Shown: piece by piece, positions 18,617 to 27,293 of the stretch | How positions within the stretch are numbered: position 1 is the first letter of the stretch | Layout of the letters: each line of letters starts with the position of its first letter | Source: Flammeovirgaceae bacterium UBA4659 | GTDB taxonomy: Bacteria > Bacteroidota > Bacteroidia > Cytophagales > Cyclobacteriaceae | Direction: 5' to 3' | Assembly: GCA_002405445.1 (NCBI GenBank) | Contig: DHLV01000047.1 | Span: 26,462 to 90,461, forward strand | DNA length: 64,000 bases | Notes under the pieces: model-generated | Seen by the model: the letters and a program-made list of their open reading frames with translations, nothing else | Told to the model about the DNA's origin: nothing | The model's database searches: none | Translations under genes and position numbers: made by a program

Positions 18617-19630
18617 ATGTTTTTTTCACGCACAGGAAACTTGGGCATAGACCTCGGAAATACCAACACATTGGTTCGTGACCAAACCCATTTGTTGTTG
18701 AGCGAGCCTTCTGTTTTGGTGGTAGATAGCGACAATCATCATGTAGAGGCGGTTGGCGAAAAAGCCTATCAAATGCTGGAGAAGGTTCATAGCCATTTGC
18801 GCCCTATTCGGCCGTTGAAGGGCGGAGTGATATCTGATGCAGAGTCTGCAAAGAAATTGATGCGCGAACTGGTGCGAAAAGTCAGCCGCCCTACTTCGTT
18901 AAGGGGTTTCAAATACGTGATATCGGGCGTGCCCTTTGATACTACGCCTGTTGAAAAGCGAGCCCTGCGCGATACACTTGAGCAGTTCAACGCCAGCCAT
19001 ATACACCTGGTGCACGAACCGATTGCCGCAGCCATGGGCATGGGGCTGAATATTCAGGAGCCTGACGGCAAACTGATCGTTGACATTGGTGGTGGTATAA
19101 CCGAAGTGGTAGTGATTTCTTTATCACGAGTTGCCTCTTTTCAATCGACCAGGGTGGCGGGCGATGACATGGACGCAGAAATCCAGGATTATTTTAGACG
19201 AGAATACCATTTGGCAATCGGAATGAAAACAGCCGAGGAGGTGAAAAAACGAATCGGGTGCATCTATGCGCCTTTGGCAAACCCCAATGAGCGTGTACTT
19301 GTGAAAGGCAAGGACATACGAGAAGGCATTCCGGCAAGCCGATGGATCGATCAAGCTGAAATATGCCGCGTGTTGGAACCACCTTTTTTACAAATAGAAT
19401 CATGTGTTCACCAATCGCTTGAAATTTGCCCGCCTGAACTCGCTGGCGACATTTTCCAAAACGGCCTGTACATAACGGGTGGCAACGCAAGGTTGAAAGG
19501 AATGCGCGAGAGATTCAACCGCGTTTTCGGGCTGCCTGTTAATATTGACCCGCAATCATTACTATCTGTAAGCAAGGGCGTAGGGCATATCTTGAACAAT
19601 CCTAGACAATTTAAAGGTGTGCTGATCTGA
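18617..19630 (+). CDS. MreB-family actin-like protein (paralogue outside the mre operon)
   Basis: A 337-residue bacterial actin. It has phosphate-1 GIDLGNTNTLV, VHEPIAAAMGMGL, phosphate-2 VDIGGGITEVVVIS and the adenosine loop TGGNARLKGM, all in the right order for MreB, which forms membrane-associated filaments guiding cell-wall synthesis. mreC/mreD are not neighbours; the gene stands alone between the PhoD-like gene and RidA, so it is probably a second copy rather than the core mreB. The ATG at 18617 is preferred over a TTG six bases upstream. Confidence 0.87.
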   Translation: MFFSRTGNLGIDLGNTNTLVRDQTHLLLSEPSVLVVDSDNHHVEAVGEKAYQMLEKVHSHLRPIRPLKGGVISDAESAKKLMRELVRKVSRPTSLRGFKYVISGVPFDTTPVEKRALRDTLEQFNASHIHLVHEPIAAAMGMGLNIQEPDGKLIVDIGGGITEVVVISLSRVASFQSTRVAGDDMDAEIQDYFRREYHLAIGMKTAEEVKKRIGCIYAPLANPNERVLVKGKDIREGIPASRWIDQAEICRVLEPPFLQIESCVHQSLEICPPELAGDIFQNGLYITGGNARLKGMRERFNRVFGLPVNIDPQSLLSVSKGVGHILNNPRQFKGVLI

Positions 19631-19715
19631 TCTTTCACCAGATGATACATGAGAAAAGAAGGAATCTATCTGAAGGCTCACTACACTCCCTCCGGCTGTT
19701 ATTTTAGAAGTATCG

Positions 19716-20237
19716 TTATTCCACCTCTACAATAATTTCGATCTCTACTGCAATGTTTGAAGGGAGTGCGTACATGCCAACAGCAGAACGCGCGTGCCTT
19801 CCCTTGTCGCCAAAGACTGCAACCATTAAATCGGAAAAGCCATTGATCACTTTTGGCTGGTCGGTGAAAGTGTCTGTGCAATTAACCATACCCAAAACTT
19901 TTACGATGCGTTTCACTTTGTTTAAATCACCCAACTCACTTTTGAGCGTGGAGAGCAATGCAATGCCAGTTTGCTTGGCAGCCTCGTAACCCTGTTCGGT
20001 GGTCAGATCTTTACCCACCTTACCGGTGATGTTGCTGCCGTCTGATTTGGTGGGGCCGTGGCCCGCGAGGTAAAGCAGGTTGCCGGTGCGCACAGCCTTT
20101 ACATAGTTGCCCATCGGTTTGCCGGGTGTGTAAACTTGAATTCCAACTTCTTGCAGCTTTTTGTCAAAATCAATTTTTTGGCCGAAAGCAACAATGGCAC
20201 TAAAAGAAAGAATAGCGATGGCAAAACGCGTTTTCAT
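19716..20237 (-). CDS. Secreted RidA/YjgF family protein
   Basis: A 173-residue protein with an N-terminal signal peptide (MKTRFAIAILSFSAIVAFGQ) before a complete RidA domain. Family features are LYLAGHGPT, GYEAAKQTGIALLSTLKSELGD, and RSAVGMYALPSNIAVEIE with the substrate-binding arginine. Cytosolic RidA deaminates reactive enamines and imines; export of a member is less usual, and its role is unclear. A TAnnTTTG box lies 24 bases upstream on the minus strand. Confidence 0.87.
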   Translation of the reverse strand: MKTRFAIAILSFSAIVAFGQKIDFDKKLQEVGIQVYTPGKPMGNYVKAVRTGNLLYLAGHGPTKSDGSNITGKVGKDLTTEQGYEAAKQTGIALLSTLKSELGDLNKVKRIVKVLGMVNCTDTFTDQPKVINGFSDLMVAVFGDKGRHARSAVGMYALPSNIAVEIEIIVEVE

Positions 20238-20261
20238 GATGGCTTCGATTTTGGTGTAAAC

Positions 20262-20269
20262 CAAAAGTA
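20262..20269 (-). promoter_or_regulatory. TAnnTTTG -7 box for the RidA gene
   Basis: On the minus strand the sequence reads TACTTTTG, a full match to the Bacteroidota -7 consensus, 24 bases before the ATG. TTTG lies 15 bases further upstream, somewhat closer than the usual spacing. Confidence 0.5.
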
Positions 20270-20301
20270 GCCATTTGAGAGAACCAAAAAAAGAAAGTTG
20301 G

Positions 20302-20781
20302 TCAGATCTCTTTGGCCAGCCCTTTGTTTTTCAAAATACTGCCAACAAACTTACGCTCGTTGTCGGTATTGAAGATTTTAAACGGCAGGTGGATGAGTTG
20401 AGCCTTGTTGACAAACAAAAGGTAATGGTCTTTACCGACCTTGGCGCGTTTGATTTGATCCCACTTCAACGGCATCCCTTCTCGCGCGTTGATCTTCATC
20501 ACAATTTGCTGGCTGGTGATTTCGTAAGAGAATCGTTCAAACAGCATTTTACTTTGCTCCAGTTGAGTAACGCCATAAAACTGAATCCACCAAAAGAGCA
20601 GAAACAGGCCGCCTCCCACCGCGGCACCAATAAACCACCAAATGCTGGCCGCCAGAAAATAGCCGCAGCAAATGGCCAGAACGATGAGCGACACCCACCA
20701 TTGCTGGCGCAGCACGCTGGCCATGGCCATGCGCATGTAATCTTTTTTTTCAAGCCGATAATTGCGGGTTTTTATGAGCAT
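20302..20781 (-). CDS. YcxB-like membrane protein
   Basis: A 159-residue protein with two adjacent membrane segments (about 30-52 and 55-75) followed by a C-terminal soluble domain (FSYEITSQQIVMKINAREG, LKWDQIKRAKVGKDHYLLFV) in the style of YcxB/PH-like proteins. The function is unknown. It follows nadC by 72 bases on the same strand and may belong to that transcript. The start at 20781 is chosen because upstream residues are unlike the family. Confidence 0.65.
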   Translation of the reverse strand: MLIKTRNYRLEKKDYMRMAMASVLRQQWWVSLIVLAICCGYFLAASIWWFIGAAVGGGLFLLFWWIQFYGVTQLEQSKMLFERFSYEITSQQIVMKINAREGMPLKWDQIKRAKVGKDHYLLFVNKAQLIHLPFKIFNTDNERKFVGSILKNKGLAKEI

Positions 20782-20853
20782 AAAGATTTGTTCTAAAACG
20801 GACGGCAAAAATAGCAGGCAATTGCCAATCGGCAATGCATTGGCTTACACTTA

Positions 20854-21726
20854 TCAAAAGGTCGGCATGGGTTTGGTTTTAAGGCTCAAATCCAAGCTTT
20901 TTACCGAATGCGTGAGGGCGCCAACCGACACAAAGTCCACGCCTGTTTCGGCAACGGCCCGTAATGTTGATTCAGTGATGCCGCCACTGGCTTCGGTTTT
21001 GTATCGGCCGGCAATCAGGCGCACGGCATCACGCATTTCATCCAACGGAAAGTTATCGAGCATAATTACGTCTACGCCACCGGTTTGCAATGCTTCCTCC
21101 ACCTCCTGCACTGAGCGGGTTTCAATTTCAATTTGTAGGGTTTTGCCCAACTGCTTCACGTAAGCATTCGCGCGGGCGATGGCGTTGCCTATTCCGCCTG
21201 CCATGTCAACGTGGTTGTCCTTCAGCATAATCATGTCGTACAAGGCAAAGCGGTGGTTATTTCCGCCCCCAATGGCCACAGCCCATTTCTCCATCAACCG
21301 AAAATTGGGCGTAGTTTTGCGCGTATCAAGCAATTTTGCGTGGGTGCCCTCCACTATATTGCAAAGCCGGTGTGTATATGAGGCGATGCCGCTCATGCGT
21401 TGCATGCAGTTCAAAACAAGCCTTTCGCAGGTGAGGATGGCGCGTGCCTGCCCGGTTACTTCAAATGCAACATCCCCTGGCTTTACCGAGTCGCCATCAC
21501 TTTTGAACACACACACATTCAATGTTGGGTTTACACGATGGAAGATCTTTTGTGCCACGGCAACACCTGCCAGAATGCCCTCATCTTTGATCAGCAACTT
21601 GCCCCTGCTCGTTACGTCAGCGCCAACCGTTGCCAAAGTGGAATGATCGCCTTCGCCTACATCTTCGTGGAGGGCGGCATCAATAAACTGTAAAATCGCT
21701 TCGTCAGTAAGATAGGGGAGGTGCAT
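20854..21726 (-). CDS. nadC: Nicotinate-nucleotide pyrophosphorylase (carboxylating)
   Basis: NadC converts quinolinate and PRPP to nicotinate mononucleotide in de novo NAD synthesis. At 290 residues it has the family length and motifs: DEGILAGVAVA, LNCMQRMSGIAS, DTRKTTPNFRLMEKWAV, GGGNNHRFALYDMIMLKDNH, VEEALQTGGVDVIMLDNF and EASGGITESTL. It starts 12 bases after the DUF4783 stop. nadA/nadB are not in the window. Confidence 0.96.
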   Translation of the reverse strand: MHLPYLTDEAILQFIDAALHEDVGEGDHSTLATVGADVTSRGKLLIKDEGILAGVAVAQKIFHRVNPTLNVCVFKSDGDSVKPGDVAFEVTGQARAILTCERLVLNCMQRMSGIASYTHRLCNIVEGTHAKLLDTRKTTPNFRLMEKWAVAIGGGNNHRFALYDMIMLKDNHVDMAGGIGNAIARANAYVKQLGKTLQIEIETRSVQEVEEALQTGGVDVIMLDNFPLDEMRDAVRLIAGRYKTEASGGITESTLRAVAETGVDFVSVGALTHSVKSLDLSLKTKPMPTF

Positions 21727-21738
21727 GCGCTGAGGTTC

Positions 21739-22131
21739 CTATTCTTTGATGAACGAAATCTCGTGAACGAGGAACTGCTTCTCATGGTCTTTTGCGCGAA
21801 TCAAAACATTATAACTTTCTGAGCCGCTTTGGTATTTTCCAATGGCATACCTCAAACCGTTAGGTGATGATCCGGTGTGCACCACATTGAAGTCAGTCAC
21901 AGCATGTTTTTTGAAGAAGTCGCGCAAAACAAATTCAGCTTGTGCTTTGCTGTAGTTGCTGATGTCGCCCTCAATGTTGATGTCAACAGATTGGTTGAAA
22001 TACCTCACCATTTCTTTGGCATTGGTGGTTTTGATGGCCTCCTTCAGCGCATTGAATAGCTCGTTCTGTGCCTGCAAGGTAAAGCAGCAAAAGCCAAAAA
22101 CGACTGCTAAAAGGGTTTTTTTTAGGTTCAT
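21739..22131 (-). CDS. DUF4783 family secreted protein
   Basis: A 130-residue protein with signal peptide (MNLKKTLLAVVFGFCCFTLQAQ) and a domain of the DUF4783 type, an NTF2-like fold: ELFNALKEAIKTTNAKEMVRYF, NYSKAQAEFVLRDFFKKH and GKYQSGSESYNVLI. The family is confined to Bacteroidota, commonly next to nadC as here, but has no known role. The ATG at 22131 follows a -7 box at a suitable distance. Confidence 0.8.
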   Translation of the reverse strand: MNLKKTLLAVVFGFCCFTLQAQNELFNALKEAIKTTNAKEMVRYFNQSVDINIEGDISNYSKAQAEFVLRDFFKKHAVTDFNVVHTGSSPNGLRYAIGKYQSGSESYNVLIRAKDHEKQFLVHEISFIKE

Positions 22132-22146
22132 AACCATGCGTAGCGC

Positions 22147-22154
22147 CAAAAGTA
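22147..22154 (-). promoter_or_regulatory. TAnnTTTG -7 box for DUF4783-nadC
   Basis: TACTTTTG on the minus strand lies 15 bases before the DUF4783 ATG, in the 63-base gap after the large 1561-residue gene. It suggests a separate promoter for DUF4783-nadC-YcxB. No good -33 box was found. Confidence 0.5.
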
Positions 22155-22194
22155 TGCCATAATCGCTTGCCGAAAAAATGGTATCCCGTATTGC

Positions 22195-25100
22195 TCAGAA
22201 ACCATCATCCTCTTTTTTTTCTTCCTTCTTCTTATCCTTCTTTTTTGCTGATGAGGTGCCACCTGCTAAATCGTACGGTGCTTCAATGGCGTAATAGCTC
22301 AACCTGAAACGCGTCACAAATGACAGCGTTTCTTCATCACTGCCGGGGATGAATACCAACTCGCCAATTTTAGCTTTGGCGGCATTTGTTTTTTTAGTGA
22401 TGATGTCGTTGAATGCCGGGTTAGAAGAATGAGCCATCAGGCGGTTGTCTTCAAAACCGAAATAATACCAGGCATCGGGTGAGGCTTTGAAAAACACATG
22501 GAACACCGGTGAGCCATCTTCGCTTTTTCGGATTTCCATAAAGCCCTCAAACGCACCATTGATGTCGTTTCGATCAATATTGCTGATGCCCAACTGACCT
22601 TCACTGAAAAATGCTTTTTTGTCTTGAGACCATTTCAAATTCACATTTGAGAAGACGATGGGCTTGATCATGCCCGGCACCGTACCCAATGAAACATAAC
22701 CCTGCTGCGCACGTGCTTCGTAGTCTTTGGTTACGCGCTCGCCCACAAGATTGGCCATCTTGTAAAGCAGTTCAGTTTGGTCTCCAAGGCCTTCACTGGC
22801 GCCCTCATTTTTGATCACTTCCTGCAGTTGAAGTGCCATGGTTTGGTAGGCAATTGTCGGTATACCCATGTCAGCTTGGATGAGGGCATTCATTTTAATT
22901 TCGTTGGTTTCCAGGTTACCCGATCCTATAGCTGATGAAATGAGCGAAAAGTCTTTGATACCACCAAAGAATTTTACCGGGCCCTCGAAATTCACTTCTT
23001 GCTTCTCTTCATTGTAAGCAAACACTTTTCCCTCCAGTTTTTCACCTGCTGCTTTTTTGCGGTCTTCTATTTTAAAGTGCGCGGTTTCCTTATCAAAGAA
23101 CAATGATCCGCTGGGCAAAAAGAAATCCTCGTCAGCTTCATCTTTCTTATCTGACACAAAAGTGATGTACAGGCTGTGGTCTTGGCTAAAATGCAAGCCT
23201 GCCATTGCCCTGCGGCCTTCTTCAGTAGTGGCTTTGTCAAAATCCAGGTAAACATCTTTTTCATCACCACTTTGATTGTAGGAAAGCCACGTGTCATAGC
23301 CTTTTATCTTTTTCAGATCGAGCTTGACAAAACCCTTCAGTTGCAGGGCAGGGCGTGTAGCATACATGGTCATATCACCTTTGAAAAAAATCCGCGGTGC
23401 CACCAAAATCTTTTCGGTATCTGCCACAGTACCGTTGGCAACGGTTTGTTGCAAAGCCTGACCCTGATTCTTTTGCTTTCGGGCGTCAGCAGAGATGGGC
23501 TCCAGATGGAAGTCGGTCATCTTAACGTTAAATGTGTCATTTGAGGCATTGATGTACTTGTAGGTGGCGTGGCCTGAAAACTCCCTCCTTGATACGATAT
23601 CCACCACGCCATTGGTAAGCAAGTGATACCCATTCAGCGTGTCGATCACAATGGTGGTATTTTTCAATTGCCCGATCTTGGCATTTTCTAAAATCAAAAC
23701 CTCATTGTTCTTTGGTGTAATCTTGGCATCAGCCACTATAATGAACGGAATGCCACTTACTTTCAGCTCTTGTTGTTGAATATCATATTCCGCTTTTTCT
23801 GCATTGAAGCGTAATGAGTCAAGCTCTTTTCGGGTGGTGTAGAAGTAAGAATTTTCCAAAGGAACGTCAGCTGCCTTGGTCATGGAAATTTTTTGGGTAG
23901 TCAAATCCCATCGTGCTTCTTGAATGGAGGTCTTAAATTGTGCATAAGGAAATTCGATGGCCGCCACACCTTCTACTTCAGGACTGATAGTGGCGAAATT
24001 TTTCTCTAAGTTGAATTTTAGCCGAACATCGCTACCGTTGAGGGCAGGCTTATCGGGGTTGCCGGTTTTCACTTCAAAACGTGCGTGGCGTGCGCCAAAG
24101 TCTTTTGAGTTGAAGCTGAGTTCGCGAGACGCAACCATAGAACCCCGGGTACTAAGTTTGCCGCTGCCCTGAACGCCCGCTTTGGTGAGAGTAATGATGC
24201 CGCTTAACAATGCGGTATTATTGTAGAACGCAAAAGGCTCTTTCAAATTCTTCATTCTGAACCTGTCAAGCTTGGGAAACCATTTGAGTTGGTAGTCACG
24301 TACAATCATTTGTGGAAAGTTGATGCTGCCCAATTGTTTCTCTCTTATCAGAGCCTCGCTGCCCTTTGTAAGCACTGAATCCGGGTAAAAGACAAAATCG
24401 TTGGATGCCACTTCGGCCGCCAGGTATTCAATCCTCCCTCCGGCACGAATGCCTTCATTATCTAATCTCATGTTGCCAAACAATTTACCGTTTCCCTGGT
24501 AGAGGCGATAACCGTCCGCAGGCACCGTGTGGGTAAAGCCCAACGACTTGTCGGGCATGGTGTGCAGTTTTTCTTTGAAACTCGGGAACATTCCGCTTGA
24601 TACAAAGGTGCCCTTGAAATTGATTGACCCGGGGTCAGCATCATTCAAACTATCGAGTTTAAAGGGTGGTACTACAAAAAATACCGACTTATCATAGGCA
24701 CCATTCAGCACTTCCTCCCGGTTGAAGTAGATCACCCCCCCAGCGGTCGCATCCAACCTGGGATAATTGGGTTCTTTCATGCGGCCCGATTTGTTTCCGG
24801 GTTTGTTGATGAATAATGTTCCACTGGTCGCATTTGCTGCGTTTGCCAGCCCACCTGCTGCCGCTGCCGTAGAATCGGTGCCCACCATTGAGTTGTTGAC
24901 ACGCCTGCGCGAGCCATCTCTTTCTCTTACATAAAACCGAATTGAGTCGATGTGTTGCAGATTAATAAAAAAGCTGTCGTACTTCAAAGTGAAGCTCTTG
25001 CCCCTGATTTCGAAATTCCCTGCGTTGATTGCCCCATTGAATTTGATGTCGCGATCTTGCATAAAGCTTATCACGGCACTGTCGGGTTTGATAATCACAT

Positions 25101-26880
25101 TCAGCGAATCACTCAGATTGAATTCTTCTACCCCGTGCACCACCATGCTATTTTGTTTTAACGAAATAGTAACGTTGGCAACACTGTCTACCATTGAGTG
25201 TATCTTCAAATTGTCATAGTCGGTGTTGCCCTTGAAAGCATCCCACATGTGAAGTGCTTTGTCTTTTAAGCGGATTTTGCCCGTGCCTGCATCGTATAAG
25301 ATCATCCCTTTCTGTGCTAAGAAGTCGGCAGCCATTTTCATTTGCTCGAGTTTCCGGTTGGGGGTAACCAAGTCAAAAACGGAGAAATCCTGCGTGTTGA
25401 AGTCTTTCCCATACTGCACGAAAGTTGCCAGCGGGTGGAAATGAAACCCCTGCCCCCTGAGCTGCTCATAGTCTGCCGGATCGAAAAAATCATTTGATTC
25501 GATAATCAAAGGTGCCACGCTGCCGCTACCGCTGACTGAAAGCAACAGGCTGTCTGATTTTAAATCCCAAAGCACAACATCCGGGTTCAGGTCAACTCTG
25601 AAAAACGAGGATGAAAAAGGGGTTTTTCGCAAAGGGGAATTATCTTTAGTAAGTATGATCTTCTGCCGTGCAAGATCATAGCGCACCTGCATAGAGGGGT
25701 GCGTGAGCGAATCATTGCCCTGGTAAATGACCACGCTGGCGCTATTGGCCAAAATCATCGAATGGCGGAAGCCAAAAGAAAGTGATCGGGCTTTAAAACG
25801 TTTGTCTGCTTCGCCCAGCAGCTCCAAAGTGCCAAAGTCGTTGTAGACCGATATACTGTTGATGTTCGATCCGTCCAAACCAAAACCCCCGGTATACTTC
25901 ACGCGCTCGCCCCACCCCAGTAAGTTCACGTTGTTTTCATAAGAGCGGAAGCGCGGGTAGATCGTTTCCTTTTTTGTTTTGCGTTTGATGCTGTTGAAGA
26001 CAAACTGGCCCGGCACACGACCCGGCAATCTCCCCAGGTAAAGCAGCTTGCCTTGCTCGGCTTTCAGATACGGCTTGCTGGTGTTGAAGTAATAGTGGTT
26101 GAATTCATAATTGACTGAATCAGGTGAAAGGCCCGCAGGAGTCCAATCAAACCGGCCGCCATTCCCTACAAAGAGCTTTGTTATGAGCGAATAAGTGCCA
26201 CGGGTGTTCTTCAGGGTGGCAGAGTCGTAAGGTGTGGCAAACACCAACGATACTGAGGAGAAATGAATTGCTGGCCCCACTACTTCTGGCTGAGCGATGG
26301 GCCGCTGCCAACTGGGCAAATATGCCCATGTTGTATCAACGGGTTCCTCTGCCGAAGGGTAGGTTTGTGCGCTGTCTGGCGCAATGGCTTTGCGCTCCAG
26401 ATAAACGAATGAATAATGATCATTGGCAGCCTTGAGGCGAAACGAGCTTTGGTAGTTCAGGGCATGATGTTCAAAGAAATCACGGGATTGCTGCAAGAAT
26501 TGGTTGGCGAGGTAGCTGTTCTCTTTGACCAATACGCTATTCACAACGGTCAAAAATTCTGTGAATTTGCCCGGCTCAATTTTTTCGGTACTCAATGCAG
26601 CCGCCAGTGCTCCGAAATAATTGATGAAATGCGGGCGCAGTTTGTAGCCCTTTCTCTTCATCAGTTTGGCTTGTCGCTTGATGGTCAATTGCTGATCGGG
26701 CCCTAAACCCGCCCACAGCGTTCCAAAAGCATCACCGATTGCCATTACCTCTTGCGACTTGGTGTTGTTCAGCATTACGCGAACGCTATCAGCAAAGCCC
26801 AATTGATAACCCTCGGTTGGCGATTGTGCCGCCAAGTTGAGTGCAGGAATCCAAAAGATGAATAAAAATAGCTTTTTCAC
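22195..26880 (-). CDS. Very large secreted protein of unknown function
   Basis: I do not recognise a named family for this 1561-residue protein. A signal peptide (MKKLFLFIFWIPALNLAAQS) indicates export. The first 200 residues are mostly helical; the bulk is a long succession of short beta-strand-rich units with recurring patterns such as FKGTFVSSGMFPSFKEKL, GNMRLDNEGIRAGGRIEYL, LSTRGSMVASRELSFNSKDF and FKGDMTMYATRPALQLKGF. These resemble the solenoid strands of OstA/AsmA-like lipid-handling proteins, but that is only an impression. It ends in a charged tail (AKKKDKKKEEKKEDDGF). It precedes DUF4783-nadC and is probably an envelope protein. Confidence 0.85.
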   Translation of the reverse strand: MKKLFLFIFWIPALNLAAQSPTEGYQLGFADSVRVMLNNTKSQEVMAIGDAFGTLWAGLGPDQQLTIKRQAKLMKRKGYKLRPHFINYFGALAAALSTEKIEPGKFTEFLTVVNSVLVKENSYLANQFLQQSRDFFEHHALNYQSSFRLKAANDHYSFVYLERKAIAPDSAQTYPSAEEPVDTTWAYLPSWQRPIAQPEVVGPAIHFSSVSLVFATPYDSATLKNTRGTYSLITKLFVGNGGRFDWTPAGLSPDSVNYEFNHYYFNTSKPYLKAEQGKLLYLGRLPGRVPGQFVFNSIKRKTKKETIYPRFRSYENNVNLLGWGERVKYTGGFGLDGSNINSISVYNDFGTLELLGEADKRFKARSLSFGFRHSMILANSASVVIYQGNDSLTHPSMQVRYDLARQKIILTKDNSPLRKTPFSSSFFRVDLNPDVVLWDLKSDSLLLSVSGSGSVAPLIIESNDFFDPADYEQLRGQGFHFHPLATFVQYGKDFNTQDFSVFDLVTPNRKLEQMKMAADFLAQKGMILYDAGTGKIRLKDKALHMWDAFKGNTDYDNLKIHSMVDSVANVTISLKQNSMVVHGVEEFNLSDSLNVIIKPDSAVISFMQDRDIKFNGAINAGNFEIRGKSFTLKYDSFFINLQHIDSIRFYVRERDGSRRRVNNSMVGTDSTAAAAGGLANAANATSGTLFINKPGNKSGRMKEPNYPRLDATAGGVIYFNREEVLNGAYDKSVFFVVPPFKLDSLNDADPGSINFKGTFVSSGMFPSFKEKLHTMPDKSLGFTHTVPADGYRLYQGNGKLFGNMRLDNEGIRAGGRIEYLAAEVASNDFVFYPDSVLTKGSEALIREKQLGSINFPQMIVRDYQLKWFPKLDRFRMKNLKEPFAFYNNTALLSGIITLTKAGVQGSGKLSTRGSMVASRELSFNSKDFGARHARFEVKTGNPDKPALNGSDVRLKFNLEKNFATISPEVEGVAAIEFPYAQFKTSIQEARWDLTTQKISMTKAADVPLENSYFYTTRKELDSLRFNAEKAEYDIQQQELKVSGIPFIIVADAKITPKNNEVLILENAKIGQLKNTTIVIDTLNGYHLLTNGVVDIVSRREFSGHATYKYINASNDTFNVKMTDFHLEPISADARKQKNQGQALQQTVANGTVADTEKILVAPRIFFKGDMTMYATRPALQLKGFVKLDLKKIKGYDTWLSYNQSGDEKDVYLDFDKATTEEGRRAMAGLHFSQDHSLYITFVSDKKDEADEDFFLPSGSLFFDKETAHFKIEDRKKAAGEKLEGKVFAYNEEKQEVNFEGPVKFFGGIKDFSLISSAIGSGNLETNEIKMNALIQADMGIPTIAYQTMALQLQEVIKNEGASEGLGDQTELLYKMANLVGERVTKDYEARAQQGYVSLGTVPGMIKPIVFSNVNLKWSQDKKAFFSEGQLGISNIDRNDINGAFEGFMEIRKSEDGSPVFHVFFKASPDAWYYFGFEDNRLMAHSSNPAFNDIITKKTNAAKAKIGELVFIPGSDEETLSFVTRFRLSYYAIEAPYDLAGGTSSAKKKDKKKEEKKEDDGF

Positions 26881-27293
26881 GTGCCTACGAACCTGAAAAT
26901 TCGGAAATAAAAGGCAGAAGTTCTAAAGTGTTTAGTTGCAATTTATTGCATAGGCTTCAACCACTTGCTTGATATCACAAAGGAAAACCTGGTGATTACA
27001 AATAATGCGGCTGAAAATATGCCCATATCGATCGATGAATTTCACAGATGGATGATGTGTATACGCTTTCCATGAAAATGTCATGCCGAGATTCTCTCGG
27101 TAAAATCCAATAAATAACGAATAAGCATACGACCTTACCCCGTTCGCGTCAATTATTACGAGCTGCTAAGGGTGCTTGCTGCAAGTGTTGGAAACTATGA
27201 TCCATTTTCTCTGCCAACCTGACACTTCCCATCTTTGGAACAATCCTTGACGAAATGGATTTGTCAAAAAATAACCTAAAAACTGAAAGAAAT
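26881..27293. other. Divergent intergenic region upstream of htpG
   Basis: These 413 bases separate the large secreted-protein gene from htpG. I see no gene. A small perfect hairpin (CCGAGA-TTC-TCTCGG, 27086-27100) lacks a T-tract. CATCTTTG at 27230-27237 is one base off the TAnnTTTG -7 consensus and is placed to serve htpG. Confidence 0.45.
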
